This document shows, in pieces, positions 22,398 through 33,141 of a stretch of 64,000 nucleotides of DNA. The notes below the pieces were generated by a model. The model was not told where the DNA came from and searched no databases. It saw only the letters and a list, made by a program, of their open reading frames with translations. The translations under genes and the position numbers were made by a program. The stretch lies in NCBI GenBank assembly GCA_964023275.1, contig OZ029917.1, positions 33,570,505-33,634,504 on the forward strand. Reading direction: 5' to 3'. Source of the DNA: Norana najaformis (lineage: Eukaryota > Annelida > Clitellata > Crassiclitellata > Hormogastridae). The first letter of the stretch is position 1. Every line of letters starts with the position of its first letter.

Positions 22398-23475
22398 ACT
22401 TTTGTAGATTTGGAGAAGGCTTTTCATAGAGTACCAAGAGAGATCGTATATTGGAGTCTGAGGAAAAAGGGAGTATCGGAGAAAATTGTGCGACTGGTGA
22501 AATCAATGTATGAAGATGCACAGACTTCAGTGAGGAGCAATATAGGAAACACAGTACAATTTAAGATTCGAGTGGGTGTACATCAGGGATCCTGCCTGAG
22601 TCCTCTGCTGTCCATCACAGTAATGGATGCCATATTGGAAAATGCGAGAAGTACCATGGGATGTGTTGTATGCTGATGACCTCATATTGGCAGATGACAC
22701 AGCAACTAAGATACAAAGGCGTTTCACTGATTGGCAGAGGGCACTGGAGAGCAAGGGTCTTAAATAAATATTAATAAAACAGAGACCATGGTATGCTACA
22801 AAATGGATGAGACACTTGTGGTCAAGGACATCACAGGAAATGCATTGAAACAAGTAGAAACCTTTAAGTATCTTGGGTCGATAATGAATGCTAAAGGAGA
22901 ATGCAAACATAATGTTAAGAACAAGATTAAGGCAGCGTGGCAAAAATGGAAAGACCTATCGAGTGTATTATGCTATGTCAAAATGCCGGTTCAAGTCAAA
23001 GGAAAGGTGTACAAAACAATGATAAGACCAGTGATGATATATGGAGCAGAAGCATGGACACTGACAAAAGAGGAGGAGAAGCTGCTGGAGAGAACAGAAA
23101 TGAGACTGCTGCGATGGATACTTGAAATCTCACTGAAAGACAGGAAAAGAAATGAGTATATCAGACAGAAATTGGGAGTGGCATGTATATTTGACAAGGT
23201 ACGAGAAGCCAGGTTGAGATGGTACGGCCATGTGATGAGGAGAGAGGAGGAAAACTGCATTAAAAGAATTATGACAGCCGAGGTTTACGGACACCGCAGT
23301 CGTGGACGACACAAGAAGAGATGGGAGACATGATTCAGCAAGACCTAAAGCTCCTCAGATTGAAGAAAAAAGATACTGAAGACATAAACAAATGGAAAAG
23401 AAGGATTCGTGTGGCTGACCCCTATTCTAGGAGGGATTAATTCCAGCCAGAAGGAAGTAGAAGAAGAAGAAAGCT
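22398..23475 (+). pseudogene. Non-LTR retrotransposon RT fragment, RTE-like (5'-truncated)
   Basis: It starts abruptly inside motif A (VDLEKAFHRVPREIV). It continues through GVHQGSCLSPLL (motif B), LYADDLILADD (motif C, near 22668), FKYLGSIM, and the long C-terminal block IYGAEAWTLTKEEEKLLERT ... RWYGHVMRREE ... GHRSRGRHKKRW. Order and wording are those of RTE-like non-LTR elements. A frame change near 22650 and a stop near 22765 break it. The element ends in an AGAAGAAGAAG tail at about 23475. Endonuclease and early RT motifs are absent. It is a different family from the RTE copies at 24-33 kb. Confidence 0.85.
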
Positions 23476-23579
23476 AGGGAGTAAACGGAAAGTCCTGAGC
23501 TGGACTAGCCCCGTGTCCAGGACCTTGGAATTCGTCCACTGCCGGCTCAAAAGACTAATTGCAAGAAATGAGTCTGCCC

Positions 23580-24282
23580 TGTGTTCCCCACTGAAGATTA
23601 AACCTTTACTGTACTTTATTTCCTCTGGAATAAGACGAAGCTGCTATAACTTTCCTATATTTCCTGTATTCCCGTCCTTGGAAACAGACTATGCTGTTCC
23701 ATTCATCCTTAGTTCTTCTGGAATAAGACAAAGCTGCTATAATCCTCATGTTTTTCCTCAAAAACTTAGCCCCCAACTTAAGGCCATGCTGTTCAATTCA
23801 TCTCCTCTACACACGTATGTTTAACGCCATTCTGTTCTACTCCTCTGTTATATCCTCTATATTGCCTTGCAATAAGACTATTCTGTTCCAATCCTCTGTC
23901 AAATCCTCTATATTGCCTTGCAATAAGACTATTCTGTTCCAATCCTCTGTTAAATCCTCTATATTGCCTTACAATAAGACTATTCTGTTCCAATCCTCTG
24001 TCAAATCCTCTATATTGCCTTGCAGTAAGACTATTCTGTTCCAATCCTCTGTCAAATCCTCTATATTGCCTTGCAGTAAGACTATTCTGTTCCAATCCTC
24101 TGTTATTTCCTCTACAGTGTATATTGCCTTGCAGTAAGACTATTCTGTTCCAATCCTCCAATATTTCATCTGGAATAAAACAGTGCTGTTTCATTCTTAC
24201 CTATTTCTTTCCTTCTCCTTTTCTTCTGGAATAATACTATGCAGTAGTAATTATTCTCCTATATTGTCGCTGGATTAAGACT
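23580..24282. repeat. 51-bp minisatellite array, left part
   Basis: Between 23830 and 24084 there are five consecutive 51-base units (TTCTGTTCCAATCCTCTGTC... GCAATAAGACTA). A 58-base variant and decayed units lie on both sides. The theme ATAAGACTATGCTGTTC-TAATCCTC also continues at 27285-27630, beyond the RTE insertion. ORFs with a 17-residue period on both strands are artefacts. Confidence 0.92.
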
Positions 24283-27200
24283 CTTCTTCTTGTGGTTCTC
24301 TGCCCTTTAGGCAGGTTCATACGTCCAATGGCGCCATTCTTCACGGTGCTGAGCATCTCTTTTCAGTCCGCTGTATCCATCCGTGATCATCCAGTCCAGC
24401 AACATCTGTCTAGGTCTTCCTCTTGTTTTTCGTCCCTCCATTCTTCCCTCGATAATAGTTCTTACAAGTGAGTTCCCTCTCATTATGTGGCCAATCCATT
24501 TCCTCTGTCGACGTCTAATTGTTCCCACCAAGGATCTTTCTTCCTCTACTCTTTGCAGTATCTCCTCATGTGTAATGTGCTCCGTCCAGCTGACTCTCTC
24601 CATCCTGCGCCATATCCACATCTCAAATGCTTCCAATCTTCTGATGTCTTCTTTTCTCAGAGTCCATGTTTCTGATCCATACAGAAACACGCTCCAAACC
24701 AAGGTTTTCACCAGTCGTTTCTTCAGGTTCCGATTTAGTTTCCCTCTCATTAGTTCCCTCCTCTTACAGAATGCGTCCTTTCCCATAGCTATTCTCCTTT
24801 TTATTTCAGCATGGCATTTCGCATCTTGTGTAATCACACTTCCCAGGTAGCAGAATTCCCCGACCTGTTCTATTTCTTCACCATTTATAGTGATCCTGAC
24901 TGTCGTTACCTCTTTTTTACTTATCTTCATAACCTTTGTCTTTTTGATGTTTATTTTCATTTCATATTCTGTCGAGACACTATTCAGACGGTCCATCATT
25001 CTCAGTAGACCCTCCTGACTGCCCGCCAACATCGCCTGATCGTCTGCAAACCTCAGAGCATTCAACAACCTGCCTCCCACCTTTATTCTCTCTGTCATGT
25101 CCTCCAATGCCTCTCTTATAAGTTCTTCAATGTATAAGTTGAAAAGCAGTGGTGAAAGTGGGCAACCTTGTCTCACTCCTCTACCTATTTTTCCAGGCTC
25201 CGAGTATTCTCCTTCGATTCTTATCCTTACTTTCTGGGCCATGTACAGGTTTCCTATAAGCCTTCTGTCTTTCCAGTCCACACCCAGTCGTGTAAGTGTA
25301 TGCATTAACTTCCTCCAGTCTACTCGATCAAATGCCTTCTCGTAATCCACAAAGCATACGTAAATGTCCTGAGCATGTTGGAGATTTCTTTCTGCTAGTA
25401 CCTTCAAGGCTCCAATTGCATCTCTTGTTCCTCTACCCTTCATGAACCCAAATTGATCCTCTCCTAGAAAGCCAGTTGCTTCTGTCTTAGCTTGTATCCT
25501 TTTTGTGAGAATTCGTAAAATGATCTTGGATGCATGAGTGAGAAGACTGATAGTTCGATGGTCCTCGCATGCTGTTGCATTTGGTTTCTTTTTGAGCGGG
25601 ATCAAAATGGTCTGCAAGAAATCCTCTGGCCATGCTCCAGTGTTGTCGATGTCCTGACATATTCTTACCAATTCTGCCATTGCCTTTTCTCCTAGGTTCT
25701 TAAGCAACTCAATCGGTATGCTATCAATCCCCTCAGCTTTATTGTTTTTCATTTCCTTGATGGCCGCCATTACCTCCTCCTTCATCACATCAGGTCCAGT
25801 AACATCACCCCTGTCATCTGGTGTGTACTCTTCCTGGAGAACCCTGTGGTTGCAGTCGCCCATATATAATTCCTCCACATAATCTTTCCAACGACTCCTG
25901 ATGTCATTGGGATCCTGTAGTATCCTGCCACACTTGTCCCTGACTGCAATTCCTCCACCAATATTCGGTTTCTTTGCTAACTTTGTAACCTTTTCGTATA
26001 CTAGATCATGTCTTCCAAACTCCTGTAGTGCCTCCAGGTCATCACATTGCTCCTCCCACCACTTTTCTCTTGCCTTGTCCGTTGTTCTCCTTAGTTTATT
26101 GTTGAGTCTTTTATATTCCTTTCTTGCTTCTTCTGTACTTTGGTGTTTCCATTTTCTTCTTCCTTCCATATCCTGAAGCATTTCTGTTGTGACAAAATAG
26201 TTTTCGAGGGGCCACCCCCACCTGGAATCCCACCATCTCCACCGCCTCTCCAAGCACTGTCTGCTTAAGTCTCCTCCATCTCTCCTCTGTTGATGCCATA
26301 TTTCCTGTTTCCAAGCGTTCCTCTATCCTATTTGATAGCTCTTGACTCTTCATTTGTAGTTTTTCCTTATTCCACTTCTGTCTTAGTATCCTTTTCTTCT
26401 TGAGGAATTTTAGTTGGAGGCAGAACGTCATGGCAACCAAGTTATGGTCCGTGTCCGCATCGGCTCCGGGTAGAGCTTTAGAGTTCTTTACACTATTCCT
26501 ATATCTTTGTCTAACCATGATATAGTCCAGCTGGTAACGTGCCTCATCACCTGGCGACTTCCAAGTGTATCTGCGCCGTTTTTCCTGCTGAAACCAGGTA
26601 TTTGTTACCACTAATTCTTGACGTCGGCAGAACTCCACAAGCTTCTCCCCTCTGTCATTTCTCTTCCCCAACCCATATTTACCTATACATTTTTCTTGCC
26701 CTCCCTCTCCAACCGATGCATTCCAATCTCCAATAACAATTATGTAGTTGCTTCCTTTGATGTCAGCGAGTTTTTCTTCTATTATCTCGTAGATACCGTC
26801 GACCTCCTCTTCCTCATGTGCTGTGGTGGGCATATAAATTTGCATGATCACAATGTCTACTCCCTCAGCCTGTAACGTCACCATGATCAACCTATCTCCA
26901 TGCTTCTCCACTATGTATACACACTTTGCGAGCGTTTCCTCCAACAAGATGGCCACACCATTTTGACTTTCCCTTCCGCCGGTGTAGATAACCCTAATTC
27001 CTTCACTCACAAAATCCCCATCCTCCCTCCATCTGACCTCGGATAGGCCCAATATGTCCAAACCTGCCCTTCTCATCTCTCCAATAACATTCGCCAACTT
27101 TCCTGGTCTCAGCATCGTTCTCACATTCCATGTCCCTACTCTTATCTTCTCTTTACAAGGATTTCGCTTGTTGATGACCTTAGAGGCCTTGTTCCCTCTC

Positions 27201-27284
27201 CTGCCGAACGCGACTCTTTCCGAAAACTGGATTGAATCGTTAACGTTGTTGACTGGCTTCTTTTTTGGCGTCATCTTCAGTTTA
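24283..27284 (-). mobile_element. RTE-type LINE, nearly full length (copy 1)
   Basis: The 3.0-kb element is bounded by a 9-base direct repeat, ATTAAGACT (24274-24282 and 27285-27293). Removing element and one repeat restores a normal unit of the surrounding minisatellite, so both ends are firm. The 5' leader before the first ATG is about 10 bases. The 3' end is a short AAGAAGAAG run, as usual for RTE elements. It is nearly identical to copy 2 (30644-33132), differing at about one to three bases per hundred in the stretches I compared. Confidence 0.95.
24307..27274 (-). pseudogene. RTE polyprotein: AP-like endonuclease and reverse transcriptase, one frameshift
   Basis: The endonuclease half reads from ATG 27274. 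It contains RVGTWNVRTM (about residue 45), LSEVRW, GDWNASVG, YQLDYIMV and ADTDHNLV, the catalytic motifs of APE-type LINE endonucleases. The RT half continues to 24307 with [26 protein letters not shown] (motif A), [13 protein letters not shown] (motif B), [10 protein letters not shown] (motif C, FADD), FCYLGSV, and the C-terminal GSETWTLR ... KWIGHIMRG ... RGRPRQ. The two halves are in different frames. Compared with copy 2, copy 1 has one extra base between about 26190 and 26202. No other stop is seen, so a single mutation disables it. Similar endonucleases are annotated as craniofacial development protein 2-like in many genomes, because that gene captured one. Confidence 0.93.
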
Positions 27285-27630
27285 ATTAAGACTATGCTGC
27301 TCTAATTCTCTCCAATTTATTCTATTCGCAACTGAAATAAGACGTTACTGTTCTAATCCTCTCCTATTTTCTAAGGAAAAAGACTTTGCTGTTCACCACA
27401 ATTTCACCTAGAATAAGACTATGTTGCTATAATATTTTCCTTATTTCTTCTGGAATAAGACTGTGCTTTTATATTCTTCCTCTGCTTTCCCAGGAAAGAG
27501 ATCATAGTGCTCTAATCCTTACTTATTCATTTATTCCCCATTGTAATGGAACTGTCCTGCTGTAACCCTCATCTCTTTCCTCTATACCTCACTAGATCGA
27601 AGGCCATGCTGATCTATCTTAGTAGAAAGA
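27285..27630. repeat. 51-bp minisatellite region, right part
   Basis: Decayed units with AATAAGACTATG(C/T)TG and CTAATCC/TCTC continue from the left part across the RTE insertion, up to the start of the TIR element at 27634. Confidence 0.75.
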
Positions 27631-27633
27631 TAA

Positions 27634-29402
27634 CACTGGACAACGAAGCTTTTGTTTTCTGAACACTTTTGGGTATATCTTATGGATTTTGGGCTGCTGA
27701 TCACGAAAATCACCTTTAAATTTTCCTATCACCCACTGTTTTTGAAATCGCCTATTTTTGTGATTTCCTCTCACATTTTCAGTCTACTAATATGTTGCCC
27801 ACAAAATAAGCTGTTCACTCAAGTCCTGGCATGCCTGGACATGCACTCAGTGCAAGTTGCACAAAATGTAATGGTAATGCTAATTCTTAGGCATGTCTGG
27901 TGAACCTCATCTGATAACAAAGTCAGAATTAAATGACCTGATCAGGGACTTAGGTTTGTCAAAAACAAAAATAGGACTATCTATCCTGTAGCGGAACATC
28001 TGTCCCTTCTGGAATGCCCTTTTACGCCTGCACTTGTAATATTTTGGGTGAAACTATTGTAGCTGTCTAGAGTGTTGGTTGTTGATGATTCAATAAACAA
28101 TGATTCAATTATTCAAATTTGATTCAAGACTGCAAGGATGCTGCCAGATAGAAAAATTTATGCCCTTCCGGCCCACCAAGAAGATAAGAGAAATTTCTTT
28201 GTGCAGGTTGACAACCTGTTTATGGCTGACATTGGTGGGTTGTTTACGGCTTTGGTTTGTGAGCATGACACAACAATTGCGTCTTTTTTTAGATTAGTCA
28301 CTATTAAGCCTGAAAGCTGTCTTGTTACACCAATCGCAATGTCCACCCTTCAATACGTTACTGGTTATGCAATATACATGATAAACTCCTACGAAAACAT
28401 GGAACTATTGTTGAAACACATACAGTACAGCAACTACAACTGGAACATCTATGGTGATTAAAAAGTAGTGGCACTGCTACTAGGAATGCAGCTTGGATAT
28501 ACCAAGTACTGTTGTTTAATTAGCGAATGAGTCAGCCGTGCTAAAGAGTCTCATTACATTAAAAAGAACTGGCCGATCCATAAGCGTTTGGTTTCAGGGC
28601 AGAAATGTGTGGCACATAAACCACTTGTTGACACGAGAAAGATATTTTTGCCTCCTCTTCATATAAAACTCGGACTGATAAGAAATTTTGTGAAAGCGAT
28701 GAACAAGGAAGGTGAAAGAATTCGATATTTGGGAACGATATTTCCAAGAATAACTGACGCCAAGATTAAGGAAGGCATTTTTGTTGGTCCACAAATCAGT
28801 CACGTCATCAACGACAAGCGGTTCGAAGATCTGCTAGTGGGGCCAGAGAAAATTCCATGGAAGGGATTCATTGATGTTGAGAATTTGTTTGGCAACTACA
28901 GAGCACCAAGCTATACGTGCAGCTGGTTGACAACATTCTTCAAGCATATAAAAACCACGAAGTGCAACATGTCGCTGAAGATTCATTATCTGCACTCACA
29001 CTTGGACTTCCTCCCTCTGCTAGTCTTAGTGCAGTTAGTGACGAACACGGTGAAAGGTTTTACCAGAACATTGTGAAGATGGAAAAGAGATATAAGGGCA
29101 ACTGGAACCCGTCAATTAATGCTGGCCGACTATTGCTAGACAGAAACGAGAAGCATCAGATGCTGAGTACAAGCCAAAATCAGAAGCAAAACACGTTTAG
29201 TTCAGTTGAGCAAATGCAAAATGTCTGTATCGATGTGTGATAAAACACGCTACATTCAATAAAAGTTAATTTTATGTTTCTCAAAATTCCTACGTGATAC
29301 AGTCAATCTGAAATTATATTTGTGTTCAGGTTGAAGCTGTCTATCAAAATCACCCAAAAATTTCAGGAAGCAAAAACTTTTGGAAAAATTTGTTGTCCAG
29401 TG
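27634..29402 (+). mobile_element. TIR element of an unnamed superfamily (copy B), internally deleted
   Basis: The left end CACTGGACAACGAAGC... and the complement of the right end CACTGGACAACAAATT... are inverted repeats, similar over about 50 bases (TTTTGxTTxCTGAA, TTTTGGGT). Both sides are flanked by TAA (27631-27633; 29403-29405). The element carries the C-terminal two thirds of the same gene found intact in copy A. Compared with copy C, the leader up to about 27885 is present, but the N-terminal zinc-ligand region is missing: the sequence jumps straight to GEPHLITKSELNDLI. This is an internal deletion with both ends kept. Confidence 0.85.
27890..29239 (+). pseudogene. Broken transposase-like gene of copy B
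   Basis: Several frames give an ordered copy of the 563-residue protein of copy A, from its residue ~172 to near its end. Landmarks: GEPHLITKSELNDL; an unrelated or decayed ~110-base stretch at 27985-28100; NWNIYGD followed by a stop (second-Asp region); KSHYIKK; LPPLHIKLGLIRNFVKAMN; GIFVGPQISHVI; NLFGNYRAPSY; MSLKIHYLHSHLDF; and DEHGERFYQNI. There are at least two stops and three frame changes. An AATAAA signal lies at 29258-29263, just after the stop. It is closer to copy C than to copy A. Function is inferred from copy A. Confidence 0.85.
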
Positions 29403-30121
29403 TAATAGGCCTAGCATGCGAGAGCTTCTGATTTGAATCATAGATGATTACACCTCTGTCAACACTTCACTATATCCCATTAGCCTACTTACATTACAGT
29501 TTAACAATCTCTTTTTGTTATAATAAGCGTCTCATGTTCTAGTATCATACAACAATGGCCAAAATGAGCCACCTACTCACAAACAATCACATGTCATCCT
29601 ATCTGGTCAAATCTAACAATCATTTTCCTCTGTTCCAAGGAAACACTAGCCGTTGTGATGCCCTTTCTCACATTGGTTCATGTCTGGGGAATTAACTACC
29701 TCAACCTTTACGTGACTTTTCTCTGCTTCTTTATTTTATTTTCCTAACGATAAAAAACTCGTTTTTTCAAACTGCCCACACTTTTAGGCCAATTCATTAA
29801 TTGGCGTGATTAATAAATACAAAGCATTACACTGTGTGAAATTTCCCATCATTGACTGACGTGTGCTGCGTTAGCTTTATTGGACTATTTGCATATACAT
29901 AATATGAAAAGAAAAAGGCAAACACTGAGAATTATTCCAATAACTAATGGATATTATCATCAAGTTTAATCCAAACTAGAATTTTAATTTAATAATTACA
30001 AATTAATTTAACTACATTTTAACTATAATTTTTGACGAAAACACATAGCTCCATATGTTTCATTTAGCCGCAGAACACTTTTAATGCGTCAGACCATAAA
30101 AGGTACGTCATATCCATTACT
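29403..30121. other. Unassigned intergenic DNA
   Basis: AT-rich, with no gene or repeat recognised. Confidence 0.35.
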
Positions 30122-30595
30122 AGTACGTCAAAATATGAGCATATAACCCCTGTCCTTAAATCTTTGCACTGGCTTCATGTTCATCAAAGGATTTGTTTTC
30201 AATTAAAACTTATAGTTTTTAAAACACGAAACTTTGGCCAACCAAAATGTTTTAAATCAGTCCTCATTCTCCAGATTTATCATTATTCAACCAAGTCATC
30301 TGACTGCCTTTCTTTGGTCATACCAAGGACTAGAACTGTTCTAGATGAACGTGCTTTTTCGGTTGCTGGACCTAGATTTTGAAACTCTCTGTTGGTGTTT
30401 GTTCGTTCTGCTCAGTCGCTTGTGTCATTTCATTCTCAACTTAAAACTTTCAAATTGCTTATCCACCGTAGGCTGCCTTCCTTTCTTAATGGACTGACCT
30501 TCTGGAAACTGACCTGATTGCTGCTTGGCTTTGGTGCACCATCGGTTGATGCCTTGTGCATTTGACACTGGCGCATTAGAAATTCCTAATTACAG
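30122..30595 (+). pseudogene. L2-A LINE 3' end (copy 2)
   Basis: It aligns without large gaps to 18105-18560: AAAATATGAGCATATAA, then CAAAGGATTTGTTT, GGACTAGAACTGTTCT, GTTGCTGGACCTAGATTTT, CTCAACTTAAAACTTTCAAA, and the 3' UTR CCTTGTGCATTTGACACTGG. It encodes the L2 C terminus (TRTVLDERAFSVAGPRF), then stops. Confidence 0.88.
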
Positions 30596-30643
30596 TTACA
30601 ATAACCGTTTTGTTCTCTCCGCTAAATGCTATTTTACAAGGGT

Positions 30644-33132
30644 CTTCTTCTTCTTGTGGTTCTCTGCCCCCTAGGCAGGTTCATACGTCCAATGGCGCCA
30701 ATCTTCACGGTGCTGAGCATCTCTTTTCAATCCGCTGTATCCATCCGTGATCATCCAGTCCAGCAACATCTGTCTAGGTCTTCCTCTTGTTTTTTGTCCC
30801 TCCATTCTTCCCTCGATAATAGTTCTTACGAGTGAGTCCCCTCTCATTATGTGGCCAATCCATTTCCTCTGTCGACTTCTAATTGTTCCCACCAAGGATC
30901 TTTCTTCCTCTACTCTTTGCAGTATCTCCTCATTTGTAATGTGCTCCGTCCAGCTGACTCTCTCCATCCTGCGCCATATCCACATCTCAAATGCTTCCAA
31001 TCTTCTGATGTCTTCTTTTCTCAGAGTCCATGTTTCTGATCCATACAGAAACACGCTCCAAACCAAGGTTTTCACCAGTCGTTTCTTCAGATTCCGATTT
31101 AGTTTCCCTCTCATTAGTTCCCTCCTCTTACAGAATGCGTCCTTTCCCATAGCTATTCTCCTTTTTATTTCAGCATGGCATTTCGCATCTTGTGTAACCA
31201 CACTTCCCAGGTAGCAGAATTCCCCGACCTGTTCTATTTCTTCACCATTTATAGTGATCCTGACTGTCGTTACCTCTTTTTTACTTATCTTCATAACCTT
31301 TGTCTTTTTGATGTTTATTTTCATTTCATATTCTGTCGAGACACTATTCAGACGGTCCATCATTCTCAGTAGACCCTCCTGACTGCCCGCCAACATCGCC
31401 TGATCGTCTGCAAACCTCAGAGCATTCAACAACCTGCCTCCCACCTTTATTCTCTCTGTCATGTCCTCCAATGCCTCTCTTATAAGTTCTTCAATGTATA
31501 AGTTGAAAAGCAGTGGTGAAAGTGGGCAACCTTGTCTCACTCCTCTACCTATTTTTCCAGGCTCCGAGTATTCTCCTTCGATTCTTATCCTTACTTTCTG
31601 GCCCATTTACAGGTTTCCTATAAGCCTTCTGTCTTTCCAATCCACACCCAGTCGTGTAAGTGTATGCATTAACTTCCTCCAGTCTACTCGATCAAATGCC
31701 TTCTCGTAATCCACAAAGCATACATAAATGTCCTGAGCATGTTGGAGATTTCTTTCTGCTAGTACCCTCAAGGCTCCAATTGCATCTCTTGTTCCTCTAC
31801 CCTTCATAAACCCAAATTGATCCTCTCCTAGAAAGCCAGTTGCTTCTGTCTTAGCTTGTATCCTTTTTGTGAGAATTCGTAAAATGATCTTGGATACATG
31901 AGTGAGAAGGCTGATAGTTCGATGGTCCTCGCATGCTGTTGCATTTGGTTTCTTTTTGAGCGGGATCAAAATGGTCTGTAAGAAATCCTCTGGCCATGCT
32001 CCAGTGTTGTAGATATCCTGACATATTCTTACCAATTCTGCCATTGCCTTTTCTCCTAGGTTCTTAAGCAACTCAATCGATATGTTATCAATCCCCTCAG
32101 CTTTATTGTTTTTCATTTCCTTAATGGCCGCCAGTACCTCCTCCTTCATCACATCAGGTCCAGTAACATCATCCCTGTCATCTGGTGTGCACTCTTCCTG
32201 GAGAACCCTGTGGTTGCAGTCGCCCATATATAATTCCTCCACATAATCTTTCCAACGACTCCTGATGTCATTGGGATCCTGTAGTATCCTGCCACACTTG
32301 TCCCTGACTGCAATTCCTCCACCAATATTCGGTTTCTTTGCTAACTTTTTAACCTTTTCGTATACTAGATCATGTCTTCCAAACTCCTGTAGTGCCTCCA
32401 GGTCATCATATTGCTCTTCCCACCACTTTTCTCTTGCCTTGTCCGTTGTTCTCCTTAGTTTATTGTTGAGTCTTTTATATTCCCTTCTTGCTTCTTCTGT
32501 ACTTTGGTGTTTCCATTTTCTTCTTCCTTCCATATCCTGAAGCATTTCTGTTGTGACCCATGGTTTTCGAGGGGCCACCCCCACCTGGAATCCCAACGTC
32601 TCCACTGCCTCTCTAAGCACTGTCTGCTTAAGTCTCCTCCATCTCTCCTCTGTTGATGCCATATTTCCTGTTTCCAAGAGTTCCTCTATCCTATTTGATA
32701 GTTCTTGACTCTTCATTTGTAGTTTTTCCTTATTCCACTTCTGTCTTAGTATCCTTTTCTTCTTGAGGAATTTTAGTTGGAGGCAGAACGTCATGGCAAC
32801 CAAGTTATGGTCCGTGTCCGCATCGGCTCCGGGTAGGGCTTTAGAGTTCTTTACACTATTCCTATATCTTTGTCTAACCATGATATAGTCCAGCTGGTAA
32901 CGTGCCTCATCACCTGGCGACTTCCAAGTGTATCTGCGCCGTTTTTCCTGCTGAAACCAGGTATTTGTTACCACTAATTCTTGACGTCGGCAGGACTCCA
33001 CAAGCTTTTCCCCTCTGTCATTTCTCTTCCCCAACCCATATTTACCTATAGATTTTTCTTGCCCTCCCTCTCCAACCGATGCATTCCAATCTCCCATAAC
33101 AATTGTGTAGTTGTTTCCTTTGATGTCAGGTA
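30644..33132 (-). mobile_element. RTE-type LINE, 5'-truncated (copy 2)
   Basis: A 9-base direct repeat, TACAAGGGT, flanks it (30635-30643 and 33133-33141). The 3' end has the AAGAAGAAGAAG run. The homology with copy 1 ends at about 33128, inside the endonuclease domain, so roughly the first 500 bases of the element were not copied. Very high similarity to copy 1 indicates that both come from a recently active source. Confidence 0.94.
30671..33097 (-). pseudogene. RTE endonuclease (partial) and reverse transcriptase with one premature stop
   Basis: It opens inside the endonuclease at GDWNASVG (an ATG created by I-to-M change) and includes YQLDYIMV and ADTDHNLV. The RT follows in the same frame: [26 protein letters not shown], then a stop at 31604-31606 where copy 1 has a Tyr codon (TAC to TAA). 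Reading resumes without frame change: [36 protein letters not shown]. The region frameshifted in copy 1 (PRKPWVTTEM) is intact here, so the two copies carry different, independent lesions. Confidence 0.93.
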
Positions 33133-33141
33133 TACAAGGGT

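Noticed and set aside
23793..24194. ORFs with a 17-residue period on both strands
   Set aside because: They are produced by the 51-bp minisatellite.
24383..27305. Many plus-strand ORFs of 60-155 codons, repeated at 30747-32540
   Set aside because: They are antisense shadows of the two RTE copies, which is why they recur almost unchanged.
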